DNA of 64,000 nt, from contig NC_092576.1 in assembly GCF_037975245.1 (NCBI RefSeq), positions 35,368,611-35,432,610 of the forward strand, given 5' to 3'. The position numbers and the translations under genes were made by a program. Below, in pieces: positions 41,501-56,500 of the stretch. This DNA is from Apostichopus japonicus (lineage: Eukaryota; Echinodermata; Holothuroidea; Aspidochirotida; Stichopodidae). The notes below the pieces were generated by a model, which did not search any database, was not told the DNA's origin, and saw only the letters and a program-made list of their open reading frames with translations. The stretch's first letter is position 1. Each line of letters begins with the position of its first letter.

Positions 41501-44500
41501 GCAAACGGAGCCTGTTATAAAATCAATATGTTTTTGTTTTATTATATTATATTGTTCACATTCTTTCTCATGTGGCAGTAGCAATTTAATTTGAGACGAA
41601 TATATACTCCTTGAATGATACAACTAGTAAGTATTGCATTATAAAAATGGTAAGTACTACCAACTAGAATCGATATGTTGTCCACTCTTGTAAGTTTGAT
41701 ATGTCTGAACTTCTTCTTCATTGGTTTCTTTCATTATCATTACATACAAAGGTTAGAAGAAATGGGCTAATAACGTTGACCTGGTTAACATTTTCAGCCT
41801 AAAGTCGAATAAGATCCCAACTGATATCAGAAGAAATATCAATGACATAAAAAAAATCTTATTTTTCTCCCTTTTTCCAGAGACTTTTCCGAAAACAGAA
41901 TTTCAAAGATTCCCTGTGATTTACTTGTGAACAGGCCAAACCTACAACGATTGTAAGTCCATTCATTCATAATGAGGCATCGTAATTATTATACTAAATA
42001 ATTAGTAAATTACGTGTTTGGCTTATCTCAAGTTTACAGGCAGATAAAGCACATATCATATGGAGGTAAGTTAGCTCCATCAAATGTTATATCGTAACCA
42101 GTACTAGTCCCCGTAGCTGTTGAATAATTAAACGCTTCCATCGTCATATCATTAATGCAAAGTCTTAGCTACTGGGTAAACTGGGCGTATAACGTTTGGC
42201 AAGTGGCAGCTCCAATCTGCGGACGGCACGTTCCTGATTAAGAGGGGTTTTTTTTCCCACTTCAATGCGACAAAGTCTTGCTCCTAACATGGCGTCACCG
42301 CTCATACCTTGTGTTTCAATGCCTGGGTACCCATCCATATGTGTTTTCGATCACAGTGTTGATTAAGGCTTATCACACTGTCCCACAATTTCCATCACAA
42401 CATTAACCACTAATATAAATATATTGGAATACTGCCAGTCGTGTCCATGAAACGTTTTATTGTTGTTTTATTGTTGCTGAAAAGTTAACAAATATGGGAC
42501 AAATTGATACATCATATCCAGCAGCAAGTATATGGCGCCGTTCCTTTTTAATTAAGTACGTCAAAGGACACAGGTCAAGGACAAAGAACACAATCTCCAC
42601 GAATTTGATATGCTGTACAAATATGACGCCCGTGGTCTTTACAACAAATTCATTAAAGCATTTCTAAAAGGAAGGTATAACTAATCGTGTCTAAAGAGCA
42701 ATCGACGTAATGTTGTATGTTATCATGTTGATATAAATTAATGCTTTGCTATCGTCATCATATCGGTGCTGGTTCCATTGGAAGCCCGCAATGACACAAA
42801 AGAACACATCATTCTGATATAAATATTGGTTTCATTATCTAAAACAGAACGAACTTTTCTTTTTATTTCTTTGTTAATACTTTTTAGCGATATCTCTCAT
42901 AATAAAATCGGACATCTTTGGAGTCAGATGTTTAATGGAACACCGAAATTGAATGTTCTGTGAGTGTTAATATTTACTACATATTTAAACTTCGTGTATT
43001 TATATAAAAGTAAACGAACAGTGAAAATGTTTTATGTGATTAACCTCTTGCAGTAGCAGGATACAATTTGGAGAAAAAAAAAATCAAACAAGTTTAATAC
43101 GTACTTTTACGCTACTTTTAACTATCACAATGCTTGCCTTTTTCTTTTAGTTTGATGAAGAACAAACAGCCTTCGTACGTTTTGTTTACAATACAATACT
43201 TTACATTCTTTCGATCTACATGCTCGGTTCCTACAGAGACATGTCTTACAATCGAATTTCACAAATATCGCCAGGAATATTTTCAAAAACACCTCTGCTG
43301 GAACGTTTGTGAGTAAAACCTTTCTAGAACAAATCATATTTATTCGCCAAGTGCGCGGGAAGATGATATTAGGGAACCCTTCGTCGATATTCTGTCATAT
43401 GTAGGGCTTACTCTTGAAACCAATTGGAGCATTTGGGATTGAGTTTGAAAGTAGTAACGCTGCAATATAAAAGCAAGACAAATTAGTTGAAAATCATGCC
43501 AGTTTCCTAGTCGGGTAATTGATTTCCACTTGTAAAGACCTCTTTATGTGTGTTTATTTATATAGTGATCTTTCATACAACTCTGCAGCCACGGTGATAA
43601 TGACATTGACTATGGAACTTTATTCACATCATCATGGCTTTCTAGCCAGCCAATTCACATAGAGATTACAGTAACTACTGTAAATCTAAAGTTTTGTACC
43701 ACAGTAAATACTGGATCGTGCTGACAAATCTGATAAACCGTTAACTGAGAATATTTATAATTCCAATAAATCCCAACAACTGGATTTGTTGGAATTACAC
43801 GTATCCTCAGTTCTTACTGTAATCCTAATAGCACATGCTACCGAAATATAGCACGATCCAGTTTTTACTGTGGAACAAACTGTAAGATCTACAGTAGTAA
43901 CTGTGTTCTATGTGTGTATCGGTGTTCTATAGCACATAGTTGGTGGACACCAGTGACCTCATAGTAACTGGTGGAGTTGATTTAGGAACACATTACCACG
44001 TACTAAAATATAAATATCAACATTTTTGCTAGCGCGTTTCATTTCTGAAAAGATAACTTATTAGATGCTCTCTATTTTATTTTAAATTGGTAGCAACCTA
44101 TCAGCTGAAAAAGTAATTATTTATCAGAGTAAATGGAACATGTACGCAAAATATCTCCACACCTCTCGTTACAGTAGCTACTTTATGTGAACTTGACATT
44201 ACTAATTACATGTGCAATCAGTAAATGTTTTTTTTTCAAAAAAAATCCTCAGATTTTTCTCCGGCAACAACTTAACAGAAATCTCACCGGATCTTTTCAA
44301 CTACACCACGGCCTTAAAACGAGTGTAAAATACCTTATTTTACTTATCGAATGAATTACTGATACATTACTTTTAACTTAGCTTGTTGGAGTTTATTCAT
44401 CCTTTGAATAATGAAGCAATCATTTAATATGAATGTTCCTGTGTACATTGTTATATCATGTTCTTACGTAAACATTAAAATCCCATGAGTGTTGACATAA

Positions 44501-47500
44501 TGCAGCAAACTATTTACTTATTTTTTAGAAATAAAAGAAAATGCTGTCTCTTTCAAATGTATATGACTTAGTCCAATCACGTGTCACGTGATTATATATT
44601 TTTTCTTAGCACTAAGCCTACGACGAATATGCTATATAAACACAATGTTTAAAATATTTCATGTTATGAGACAACCACCAACTTCATCGTGCTGCATTTG
44701 ATGATGAAATGTACATTGTTCAAGTTAATTTGATTAGCCTACAAAGTTTTGACTACAAACGCATGTTACATGATATACTAGTGTGTTTTCAAATGTTAAC
44801 TTCATCTACAGAATGTTCAATTATAACTCCATTGCGGAGCTACCAGAAGATATGTTTGCGTCGACACCACTGGTGACAACCATGTTAGTATCGAATGTAA
44901 AACAGAGCACATTTTACGTCGTTCCTTATAGTAAGCACAGGAGAGAAACGTCGAATGACAAACATTTCCTTTTAAACTGCTTTAAGAAAATTGATGTCAG
45001 TCATGTATATCAATGTTAACATTATGTGTGTCTCATATAAACATTTGTTTTTTAAGTTTGATGGATTTCTATTTGATAAGAAATTACCAAATGCAATATA
45101 TTAGTTATCGTTATCTCTTCCAACCTTCATAGACTATTTGAACTTAGAATTAGGCTTCGTTATAAAGTACTTACTCTGAATATTTCTTTGTTCACTTTTT
45201 TTGTATTTACAACCAAGATGTTTATGATTACCACTACGAAATATGTATCCAAAATACATTGAGATTGTGACTAAAATGATGAACAAATTTAAATCATTAT
45301 CACTTGTTTAATAAACTTTATCTAACTGGGCTCTTCTGTAAACTATAATTATGTTTTCCCCCTCTGTACGATGTGGAGAATGTCTTTGTGTAAAGTTAAA
45401 TTCTGTGAAGGCAGAGTTATATATGAATAGCAACCGGAGGAAGGTAATGTAGCGATATTTACTTTTCTCTGACAGAAAAGACCAAATACATCTTAATAAC
45501 CATCCTAATTATATTTTCCAAAATTTACCGTTGTTTGAGTACCGAGCTATTTCAGTAAACATCTCGTTCTGGAGATTTCTTGGGCGGGGGAGGGGGGGGG
45601 ATGGGGTTCCCATTCTTGAACTATAATTATGTTTTCCCCCTCTGTACGATGTGGAGAATGTCTTTGTGTAAAGTTAAATTCTGTGAAGGCAGAGTTATAT
45701 ATGAATAGCAACCGGAGGAAGGTAATGTAGCGATATTTACTTTTCTCTGACAGAAAAGACCAAATACATCTTAATAACCATCCTAATTATATTTTCCAAA
45801 ATTTACCGTTGTTTGAGTACCGAGCTATTTCAGTAAACATCTCGTTCTGGAGATTTCTTGGGCGGGGGAGGGGGAGGGATGGGGTTCCCATTCTTGAACA
45901 TATATAGTCAATCAATTCCATCTGTCTTCTATTTCAGTAATTTTGGTCAAAATAACCTTACCAAAATATCACAACACACTTTTCAGACACCACGAGACCT
46001 TTCCAAGTTGTAAGTTTTCGTAACAAATTATAATGACGAGTTTATTCTATCCTACATTTATTTCAAGGAATTTTGTAAAAATGATTTTCAAGGCTGGAAT
46101 GCTTGACAGTTTATCAGACCATGGCAGTTTCAAACTTTCACAATGTTTTAACATGTGTTACTTTATCGCAGTATTGTATCAAGTACGTTTATCCAGGCAG
46201 AGTACTTTCGAGAACTTGAGAACCAGAGTACTTAGTCCATGTGTACCAGTATTATGTTTAGGATACGAGAACTGGGTACCAGAACCCGATTAAAGTACTT
46301 TAAAATAAGAGTACCGAGTAGAAGTAAATTTTCATCCGAGTACCTTTCCAGTAAATCTCGAAACTTTTCATTTATTAAATATGAAAGATCCTTTTGATTT
46401 TAGCTGTTACCGAGACAATGATCATATCATATTTCGACGCGAAAACGTATGCTGGGATTATTTTGTAAATGTGGAGTTTACTAAACGTATCAAATATGTT
46501 CTGATACTAAGATGACAAGATGTCAGTTAAAAGCAACTTCCCTGACATATACGGGGAGTTTTAGACTAATAGTTGTACTCCAAGCATACTACTGATTGTT
46601 CCGTACGTTTAACATCAAACACCAATAAAACATTATTCATTTTCCGCTTCCTACAGATAAGTACGTGGTAATACACTATCTGACTAGCCTACATACCTGA
46701 TACCGCTGGGGTACAGACGTATGACGTATATGCACAAAGTAATATAATTACGTATAAGTGCAGTACTTGCATAGAGTAATAGAATGATGTATGCGTGCAG
46801 TACCTAGAGTAATCTAATGACGTATGAGTGCAGTACTTGCATAGAGTAATATATTGACGTAGGAGTGTAGTACTTTCATAAAGTAATTGAATGGAGTACC
46901 AACAAGGATCGAAACATAACTTAGATTCCGTCGTAATATCCATTGAATATAACTAGCTCTATTGGTAAATGTTCGTTAAATACTCGCCATGAACGAGTAC
47001 TAACTGGCCTACTTTAAATCGAGTACAAGTACAAGTTCTGTGACAGAGTAGTCTTCCGCATGTGCAAGCACCGAGTACTTTCAAAAAGCACTCGAGTACT
47101 ACGACACTGTTTTCCTATTTCAACTTGCAAAGAAACCTATGATAACTAGTGACACGAAGGTGTAGATGTTGTTATATTATGTATTCTATACAATTGTATT
47201 TTCCGCTTCTTTTACAGACTACTTTCAGCCAACAAAATTCGCAACCTTCCAAACAACCTGTTCCAAGGGTTACAAAAGCTTGAAACAATGTAAACAAAAC
47301 TGACTTTTTAATCAATTTAAGTTGTTAGTCCAGTGAGTTATTTGAATGCTTCAGATGTAATATTATGCGTTATGCAACAAATATGAAAAACAAAATTTTC
47401 CATTTTGATCGTCAATCATCTCCACCCCCCCCCACCCATCAGATAAAATAAGGAGGAATGGAGATAATAATCATCCATTCATTTCTCACTTAGAAAAAAA

Positions 47501-50500
47501 CAAATTTCAGAATTGTGTTTTTGACATCATGTTTCCCATAATATATTTTTCGACAGAATATCGAACCTACGTGCGATTTAAAAATTACGAAATTTTGTAG
47601 TTTACACCTAATTATCATCTTTCGAGTTTATATTCCGACCTTTTCTTTACTACACCAATCGATGTGTTTCCGACTTTAATCGGTTGGCATGGAATTAAAT
47701 CTTTTACATCGAACATTGTTATCAATCTTTTCATTTTTTCTTATTTCTATTTTAGAGATTTGTCCAAAAATGATTTGACAGATTTACCCTGCAATATGTT
47801 CACCGGCTTGACAAACCTTGGCAACTTGTAAGTGAATTAAGTTTCAATGATTAAACCACGACATAGTTACGACACTAATTTCTATCATTAAAGAACATTA
47901 AATCAATGACAACAAACAAACATATATGTTCTGTTTTTCACATTGTATGCGACTTAAGTTTCGCGTGGTGTTACACAGAAACTGAGTGTTATTACGAAAT
48001 GATAATTTCCCGCTACTGAACAACCGTTTACTTTGACTTGGTATTATTATGACTTTTATGTTTTATTTACACTGTAAAGTCATTTAAAGGGCAACACATT
48101 TCGTGGAAAATCACAACAATTGCCAAAATGAAAAACAAAATACTGAGAGATGCTTTTGATTTGACACTTTGAACATTTGATTTATAAAATAAAATGTCAC
48201 AAATTTGCAGCAATTGTCCTTACTAGCTCTTATGATCTTACAGATTTGTTTTGGAGAATAATATCAAAGATATTTGTCCAAGTATTTTCCACGATTCGGT
48301 GAAACTCACGGAAATGTAAGTAAACGTAGCAATTACATGTTCAATAATTCCTGTAAAGTGAGGGGTTTATTTCGATTGTTGGAAATGCTTTAGACTGCAT
48401 TAGGTATGCTAAACATATATTTTAAGTTTGATGTTTGTGCATTGCAAAATTCATAAATGTAACATCAATCAATATTTAAAAAGTATTGAATGAAGTTACT
48501 TCAGTGACACAGTGCAACAAGTAATCAACCTCAAAAGTACACGTAAAGTAGCATGTGACAGAAATATTATAAGTTCAGTAACTTGTAACAGATATCATGT
48601 GGCAGAGATATTTGAAGTTCAGTAACTTCAAACAGATATTATGTGGCAGAGATATTTGAAGTTCAGTCACTTCAAACAGATAGTATGTGGCAGAGATATT
48701 AGAAGTTCAGTCACTTCAAACAGATATTATGTGGCTGGGATATTAGAAGTTCAAGGAGAAACTATAGTGAATGTTATCATCTGAATCACGTGTCACAGAC
48801 GCATTACATCATTAGTCTCCAGTTTACCTGGCTAACAGGGGCACAAACAATAAACAATGACTAATTAGAGGTATGAATCCCTTAGCCTATTGCACATACC
48901 TGGATGCATTTATTTGGCTGGGAGGGCCACTTGGTGAAAGCAAATTGGTAAACGCAGGATAGGTGGCGGATACTGATGTCGTTAAACTGCCACCAAAATT
49001 ATGAAAACAAACTATAGCATAAAAGCAATGCCAATATACTTCATATATAGCGGCAGTGTTTTTTGTCTGCAATTTACTGTAAAGGGTTCCTTTGATTTTG
49101 GCATATGAAGTTGTTTCGTTCTAATGCGGTGTATGTTTTTGCTGGAAAGTAGGATAAATGCTCTATTTTGCAACACTTTGGATGTCCCATTACGTTCCTT
49201 TGGTATTTCATTATCTACATCAGAAATATGGCTTCAAACGAGATAAGACGCATACCACGAACTGCATTTTGGACAACGCAACAGCTAAAAGGACTGTAAG
49301 TTACTCCAAATCCCTTTCTTAATTTTCTACTCACTGAGCCTTTGGAACGTGGCAAATTGTAAACCAGAATAATGAGGCTTTACCCTGGTCACCACAAATG
49401 ATGGCATATTGTACTAGTACCAGTATTTGTTCTGTTTTTGCAGGTTATGTTGGTAATTTGATGAAGAAACTTTTCGTGTCGTATGGAGAGCAATTACTAG
49501 TGCTGTTGCTTAACGACAACACTGTGTACAGTTGACAAGAATGTAAAAAAGAAATCAAAGAAAATATAGAAATCTGCATCTATTGAAAACCACGAAACTA
49601 CACATTTAAAAAAAGCACAACCTAGCCACCCCATACAGCACCACCCTCATGTAACATTTAAAACATATCTCTTAATCAGTTAGATATGTATAAAGGCTCA
49701 ACGAACAGAATAAAGACTACTACGGGGTTTATATTTCAATCGAAATGTTTGGTGAACGTTGTCCAAAGAATAATTTACATCTTGGACATTGACAACTTAG
49801 AATACTGGAAACTATTTATCTTGCCAATGTCGTGAAATTATACAACGTATTTACTTGTATAGCAACATTTTACGCAACTCCCGTTCCGTTGATTGATCTG
49901 ATTCGCTTTCCAGATAAAAAAAAAAAAATATCTGACAGAACAAATCACTTTGATTTTCTTTTTTCCCTTTTGTTTTCTTACTTTGTAGATCTTTATTCAA
50001 AAACAATATCGAAGCAATTCCAAAAGGATTACTAGCTTACTTGCCTGATTTACAACGAGTGTAAGTTTCATTTTGATCATCACCTATTAGGACAACAGAC
50101 AATTGGAAATCATCGTCTGTCTCTGTTTTTACAACTTTTTTTCTGCAAACACAAGTTAGATATCGTGTGACATCGCTGCATTCTTAACTCTTTCTGTCGT
50201 CTTTTTTTTTTTTTTTCATTTCTCAACAGAGATCTTTCACATAACGAATATGATGAAATACCCGCAGATATTTTCTATAACACTACGAAACTTACGTCAG
50301 TGTAGGTGATCACCTATATCAAATACATTTTCATAAGTATCGTTAAAAGACAATCAGATTCATTAAAGGAATTGTCTGGTGGAAGATTTTGATACATTGT
50401 CCTTGTAGTTATTATTTTTCTCTTTCTAACCATGTAAAAATTGTCCCCATTTGACGTTTTCTTCTTGTAGAAATCTGGTTTTCAAATTCACCAGTTTCTC

Positions 50501-53500
50501 ACCAAAAGTACCTTTTGTTCGAACTCTTCAATATGGTGATTGACGTAGTGCTTGCAGATAGACAAAATAGGCGACTTGAAGATAGCACTCACATTCCGCA
50601 ACAAATACACACTCACGTGTATGCACATTGGATTGCCTAATATATATATAACGTACATACTTGCGAACGTATATCCTACGATGCCCAGTTGGTGTACATG
50701 TATAGCGTTGCACATAGTACACTCACACTCAAACCACAGTCCATAAACTGTTCTTCGAAATCGCTGAAATAATATTCACGGATCAAATTAACAGTAAAAG
50801 GAAAATTGAAAAGTATTTGTCACACCGAAAGATGAAACTTGGCGGAATCGTTTTCAGAGCAGAATGTAGCACGGAGAAGCTAACTAAGGCTTCGCAGAAC
50901 TGTCCGATTGTAAACGTTAGAGTAGCCTATACGCGCTAACATTGTTCGCGCTGGAGCTGGATAGCGCGATGTATAAACAACGAAGAGTCTGCTGTTAAAA
51001 TTTATCTTGTGTTACAGAAAGAACACGAAACCACTGATCTACTACGTAAATGGCGGCTTAAGGAGTTTTCTTTTTAATCATATCTAATTTATAAAAAAAA
51101 TCACCGGCAATTATGGAAGAAATTTATCGGAATCGTTGTCAGAGCAGAATGTAACAGTGAGAAGCTTAGGCTTCGCAGAACTGTCCGATTGTCAACGTTT
51201 GAGTATAGCCTACATGCGAACATTCTTCGCATTGGAGCTGGATAGCGCGATGTAAAGTCTAAACAACGAAGAGTCTGCTGTTAATATTTACCTTGTGTTA
51301 CACAAAGACCACGGAACCACCGATCTAGTACATGGCGGCTTAAGGAGTTTTTGAAAACATATCTAATTTCTCAGAAATTTCACCGGAAATTAAGGAAGAA
51401 ATTTATCTGTATACAAACGCTGTTTTTGTTGTGATTACCGTATAGGTACTGTGCGGAGGGTGGGTTATGACGCAATCTGCTATGGCAGAGCTGACGTCAC
51501 GTATTGTACTGTTCAAATCATATTTGAAATGTCTATCCTTAACGATTAAAAAATCGTTTTCTGTCAAACGCAGTATAAGCGTTCTCATACTTTGACAACA
51601 TGTTTGGAATTTTTTTTACTATTTTTTAAGGTAACTTCTTTGAGCCACCAGACAATCCTTTTAATCATGATATCACTAGTTTTGTCATTGATATCAAATC
51701 AGCTAAAACGAATATAACGATACATTATTATGAATAGTTATGAGCATGCTAATTATTATTTCCAATCGAATACTATCAGCCTACTGTACATATCATATTC
51801 AAACAGATTGACAATCACTTTGGGCTGGTTAGCCAATTAGTTAGAGCGCATGACTTGTATCAAGAGTTTACTAGGTTCGAAGTTAGTTCTGGCCAAAATG
51901 AATTGCTCTTTGAAATTCAAACAAACTCACTTTAATTTTGTTTCATAATAGAGGCATATACTGTTTTTTTTTTTTTTTTTTGCCTGACATATATTCTTTT
52001 CCTCGTGGTATACAACTATGGTCGCCAATATGTTATGTGAAGAAAAGGTTTAACAAATAAGTTGGACATTTGATGACAATGATTGCAAAGGTTATCGAGA
52101 ACCAATTCTTAAATTTTCTTTTAATAAAACGCAAAAAAAAAAGATCATAGTGAACTCCCAGCATGTTGATGACAAGTTGATCCTCATAGAATCATCTTTA
52201 TTTTCGTTAATGTAGAAGCTTGATGGGAACCAATCTAAAGGACTTGCCTGCTAACTTATTTGCAACAACATTCGATATCATTTCTTTGTGAGTACCCATT
52301 TTGCTTTGCATGTATAATAGTAACGATTACAAGTCACGCTTATATAAACTAATGAATGTTAATTATGATGTATTCTGTCATTTATTCCTCAATTATAGAA
52401 AACTATCAAAAAATCAATTGAAAGCCATTGGTGAAGAAATATTTTTCTCTACTCCTAAACTGAAAAGCATGTAAGTTAGAATTTTGTTACAATCTCACTT
52501 TCTCTCTACTAGGGGTAATTTTTCAATGTGCATTTCACACTGCTCTAATTGTTATCCTGAAACATAACAGCAACAACTAGTTATTGTACTATCCTTTGGT
52601 GGTACACTTTCACAAACAAACTTGGCACTGTCTTACCGAAACGTATTGTTACGTCTATATGTATGTATATTCCTTCAACCATGCTAACATACTCGAAGCT
52701 GATGAAACATTTGGTAGCAGTGTTAACGTTTGAAAGTAGGGTTAACATTTGATAGTAGTGTTAACATTTGATAATAGTGTTCACATTTGAAAGTAGCGTT
52801 AACATTTGAAAGAGTGTTAGTATTTGCAAGTAGTGTTAGCTAGCTTATACAGCATGGGTGTATCTAGGATTGCAAACAAAAGTATATGTGTGACCATTAG
52901 GTTGTCAAAGCCGACTCCCAAACAAAGGGGCACATACCAATTTAGATTCTGACGTGAAATGGTCCAATTTGTGGCATATCAATGTTGTACATTAGGTCTA
53001 TAATTAGGAATTGTATACACCCAAGGCCGTGTCCTAAGTATTTTGTAATTGTTTATACTGGGTTGAAAGGTACGGTGTGTATATCACACAAAGACGCGTT
53101 CCGCACCTTGAACAATGGTATTACGTTACATTGATTTAACTAGAAACTTATATCATTCTAATCGACAGAGATTTATCTCACAACAAGATCGAAAAACTGC
53201 CGGCGAGAATATTCTCACATAATACGGAACTGGTTAATGTGTAAGTAATCGGTAATGATAATTCAACTTTCAGAATAGTTTTTTCTTATATTATTATAAT
53301 CACGTTATAGTGTAATCGTGAATTTGCTGGTATGAAAATGTATAAATGAACATATTTATTTTCTTGCATTCTCTCCCAAAATAGTCATTTGTCTTCTAAT
53401 CGACTCAAAAGTTTGCCTGGTAATTTATTTGAGTATAATCCCAGTCTTCTCAACCTGTAAGTTGAATTTCTACATGTAATGTCAATATTTCGAAAAAGTT

Positions 53501-56500
53501 TAATTATTTGTTTCATTAAATTTGAATCATAACAAAGTCTTTTATGTCTCTTTTGTTTACCTTATTTACCTTGTTGTTTTTATTTCTTAACCTTGTTTAA
53601 ACAAATAATAGCCTAACATGAACCTTAATTACTTACTACGCATTAAAACTCTGCCGTTTCTTAATGTTGGGGTGTTTTTGTTGTTCAAGTTGAATAATAC
53701 GTACACAGAAAGTTCATCAATTGTGTATGGTAGCTGGAAATTTTCTTACGAAGAATACTTATTTTATAGACAGAGGCAATATGATGTAGTTCATTTGTAG
53801 TTCAATATTATACATTAAAAATTGGGTTTAACAAACTTGGATTGATATTTATAACTATAAGATGATTACATTTGGACTATGTTGTTCACAAATTTGGGTT
53901 GTATTACATCATATTATTGTGATGATAACGACTTGAAACGCACGTTTCTTTTTCCGTCGATAAATATAATTTTGGAGCTTTAGATTTTAACCAACATTTT
54001 GCTCATTTCTTTGTATCCTTACAGTTTCAATTGAGATTTTATGCCAGTATGTGTTTTTATTTGTCAATACAGACAAGTAGCGAATAATCTACTGAGTGAC
54101 CTACCAGCTGGATTTTTTAATTGGACACCGAATCTTGGGTATCTGTGAGTATCGTTTTTGTTTCTAATTTTCCTAAATCTTTACGGTTAAGGTTATTTAT
54201 TATTTACTTTTGAACAACATCAGAGCTTGCCTACTTGAAAGAAGCCGTTTACATTTTCTTCCTAAAGCAAACGTTTAATTCAATTTTAAACGTTTTTATT
54301 TGGTTGAAAACGACGTTTCACTTAAATTTGTAGTCGATGAGCCTTTCTTTAACTACATTTTTAATTCGGAGTACATAAAGGGTGACCATGTACAAGTGGA
54401 TGTAGAGTGAAATATGCATAACTTCTTCAGGTCATGTAAAAGGGTTGCCTTCCTATTAATTAACTTCTTATCAATCTTCGCTTCATAGTGAAACATTTGG
54501 GAAGCAAAAAAACACAAACATTTTTGTCGCTGACTTCTTTATTTTTAACTGTGTTTGTTTGTTTTGTATATTTCTTTCTGTCTTATGATGGTTTACATGT
54601 TTATTTTAAAAACAATCAGCCAAGCAGTTTGTAACCGATATTTGTAAGACGCATATCATTTATTGATTCTTTTCATCCTTGTCTTGAAAGTTTCCAGTAC
54701 ACATCTTCCTATTATGGGACCAAATGCTTTCTAACGTGTGTCCCACGACGTGTAGGTATTCAAGTTGCCATTAACTTTGGGTAATAGTTAAACTATTTGT
54801 CAACTTGCAGTTGCGTTCCACGTATTTCAGGATGTTTCTGCTGACATATTTCTCTCTTTTTACAAATTGTTGATCAGAGTTCTCTCTAACAACCATTTAA
54901 ACACCGTTCATCGAAGATATTTGAATGGCTTGAAACTTTTTTACCTGTGAGTACCGCATTGTATGTTACTCTTTCCTAAAATTCTCACTTTCTTCAAGTA
55001 CCCTATTAATGTATTCGCCGTCCACTATGGTTTAGCTTTCACTATTTGAAAAGCCAGTTTCGTAAGAAAAAGAATTTTCCCCAGTATAATTGCCAGTTTT
55101 TAAAGGTGCTAATTATAACAAAAAACATACTTTATAAAAAAAATCTTTGGCCAACAACTTAAACATCAACAGTAAAATTAGCATGAAATTACCTACAATA
55201 TAAACGTGTGTACGTCATTATCGATTTAATAAGCTCTTTTTTTTCCAATAGTTGATATTTTCTTCCTTAAATTGTGACATAAATCGTTTTTTATATTTTT
55301 CACTTAGATCTCTCTCTGGGAATGCCATTTCACAATTACCGGTAGACTTTTTCAGCAATGTTTCCATCAGTTTTTGTATGTAAGTTCGTTTCATTTCAAA
55401 TCTCTTCCTCCAACTCTCTCTCTCTATCTTTCGCTCTCTTTCATTTTAGAAAGCTTCGTAATGACGTCATAAACGCCCGCAGTTAAAAAATAAAGAGAGG
55501 GCAAGCAACCTTCTGCCTTCGAGAACGGTTAACTATAGTCCAATATAATGATCCAAAATAACGGATGTACAATAAAAAAAATGTAACCGGTTAATAATGC
55601 TCGTACAATAACGTATGTGATATGAATTGATTTCATTAGTACTCATTTAAGAACTAACCGTTAGGGATAATTTTGGTCAGGATAAAGGGCAGTATTTTGT
55701 TATTTCCTAGTTGACGAAAGTCACCCATTCTGCCCCAGTCTCCCAACCGTCTTCGATCCACACTTGCGGATAGCTGACATGATCGTTAACTAATGTAATC
55801 CGCGACGGTAAAGGATGGTGTTATAAGTTACGGTATTTTGAAATTCAGCAATGCATAGGTTCAAGCTAAACTTGACATGCCATAGAAATGCTATGAACAT
55901 CTAAAATAAATCTTACGTTCTAGTCTTATGGAAAAAAAGGCTAATTGCGTATTTAATACTTAATATAATTGTGTCGCTTCCAGGTGGCTTATCAGAACTA
56001 CGATCTATCGCTTGTAATTTATGATTGTATTGCTGTATTGATAAAGCATGGCCAACTGACTAATAAATAACATTTTTAATAATAAATTACATTTACATAC
56101 AAACTGAGCGCATAACAAAGGAACATAAAAACAAAGTAAGCTAACACTCAGAAGGAAAAAATAAACGATTAAGCTGTCATTTCAAAATTTCAAGAGTGGG
56201 GGAATCACGCACCCAATACAAAAGTTTCTAAGCGATTAACAATAGAAAATATGTAAAAAAATCAAACAAATGCTAGGAAGAAGAAACAAACTTGCACCTC
56301 CCAACCCTATCAGACCAGCCTAATCCCTGTGATCCAAGAGTGATGTTATTGTGACAACAACTGACTTCTTACCTGAGACGAGGTTTATATTGCCTGTCGT
56401 ATGTGAACGATTACGAATGTCATAACAGCATCCTTAGTTATCAATTCTTATCAAACTGATTAATTAGTTAAAGAGATCCTGAGACAATGAGACCAACGTC

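Noticed and set aside
48548-48755. Regularly spaced repeats resembling a CRISPR array
   Set aside because: The whole 44-bp unit is repeated without unique spacers, in an intron of an animal gene; it is a minisatellite.
51403-51588. Open frame on the minus strand
   Set aside because: Lies within the TIR element 50367-51660; other family copies do not preserve it.
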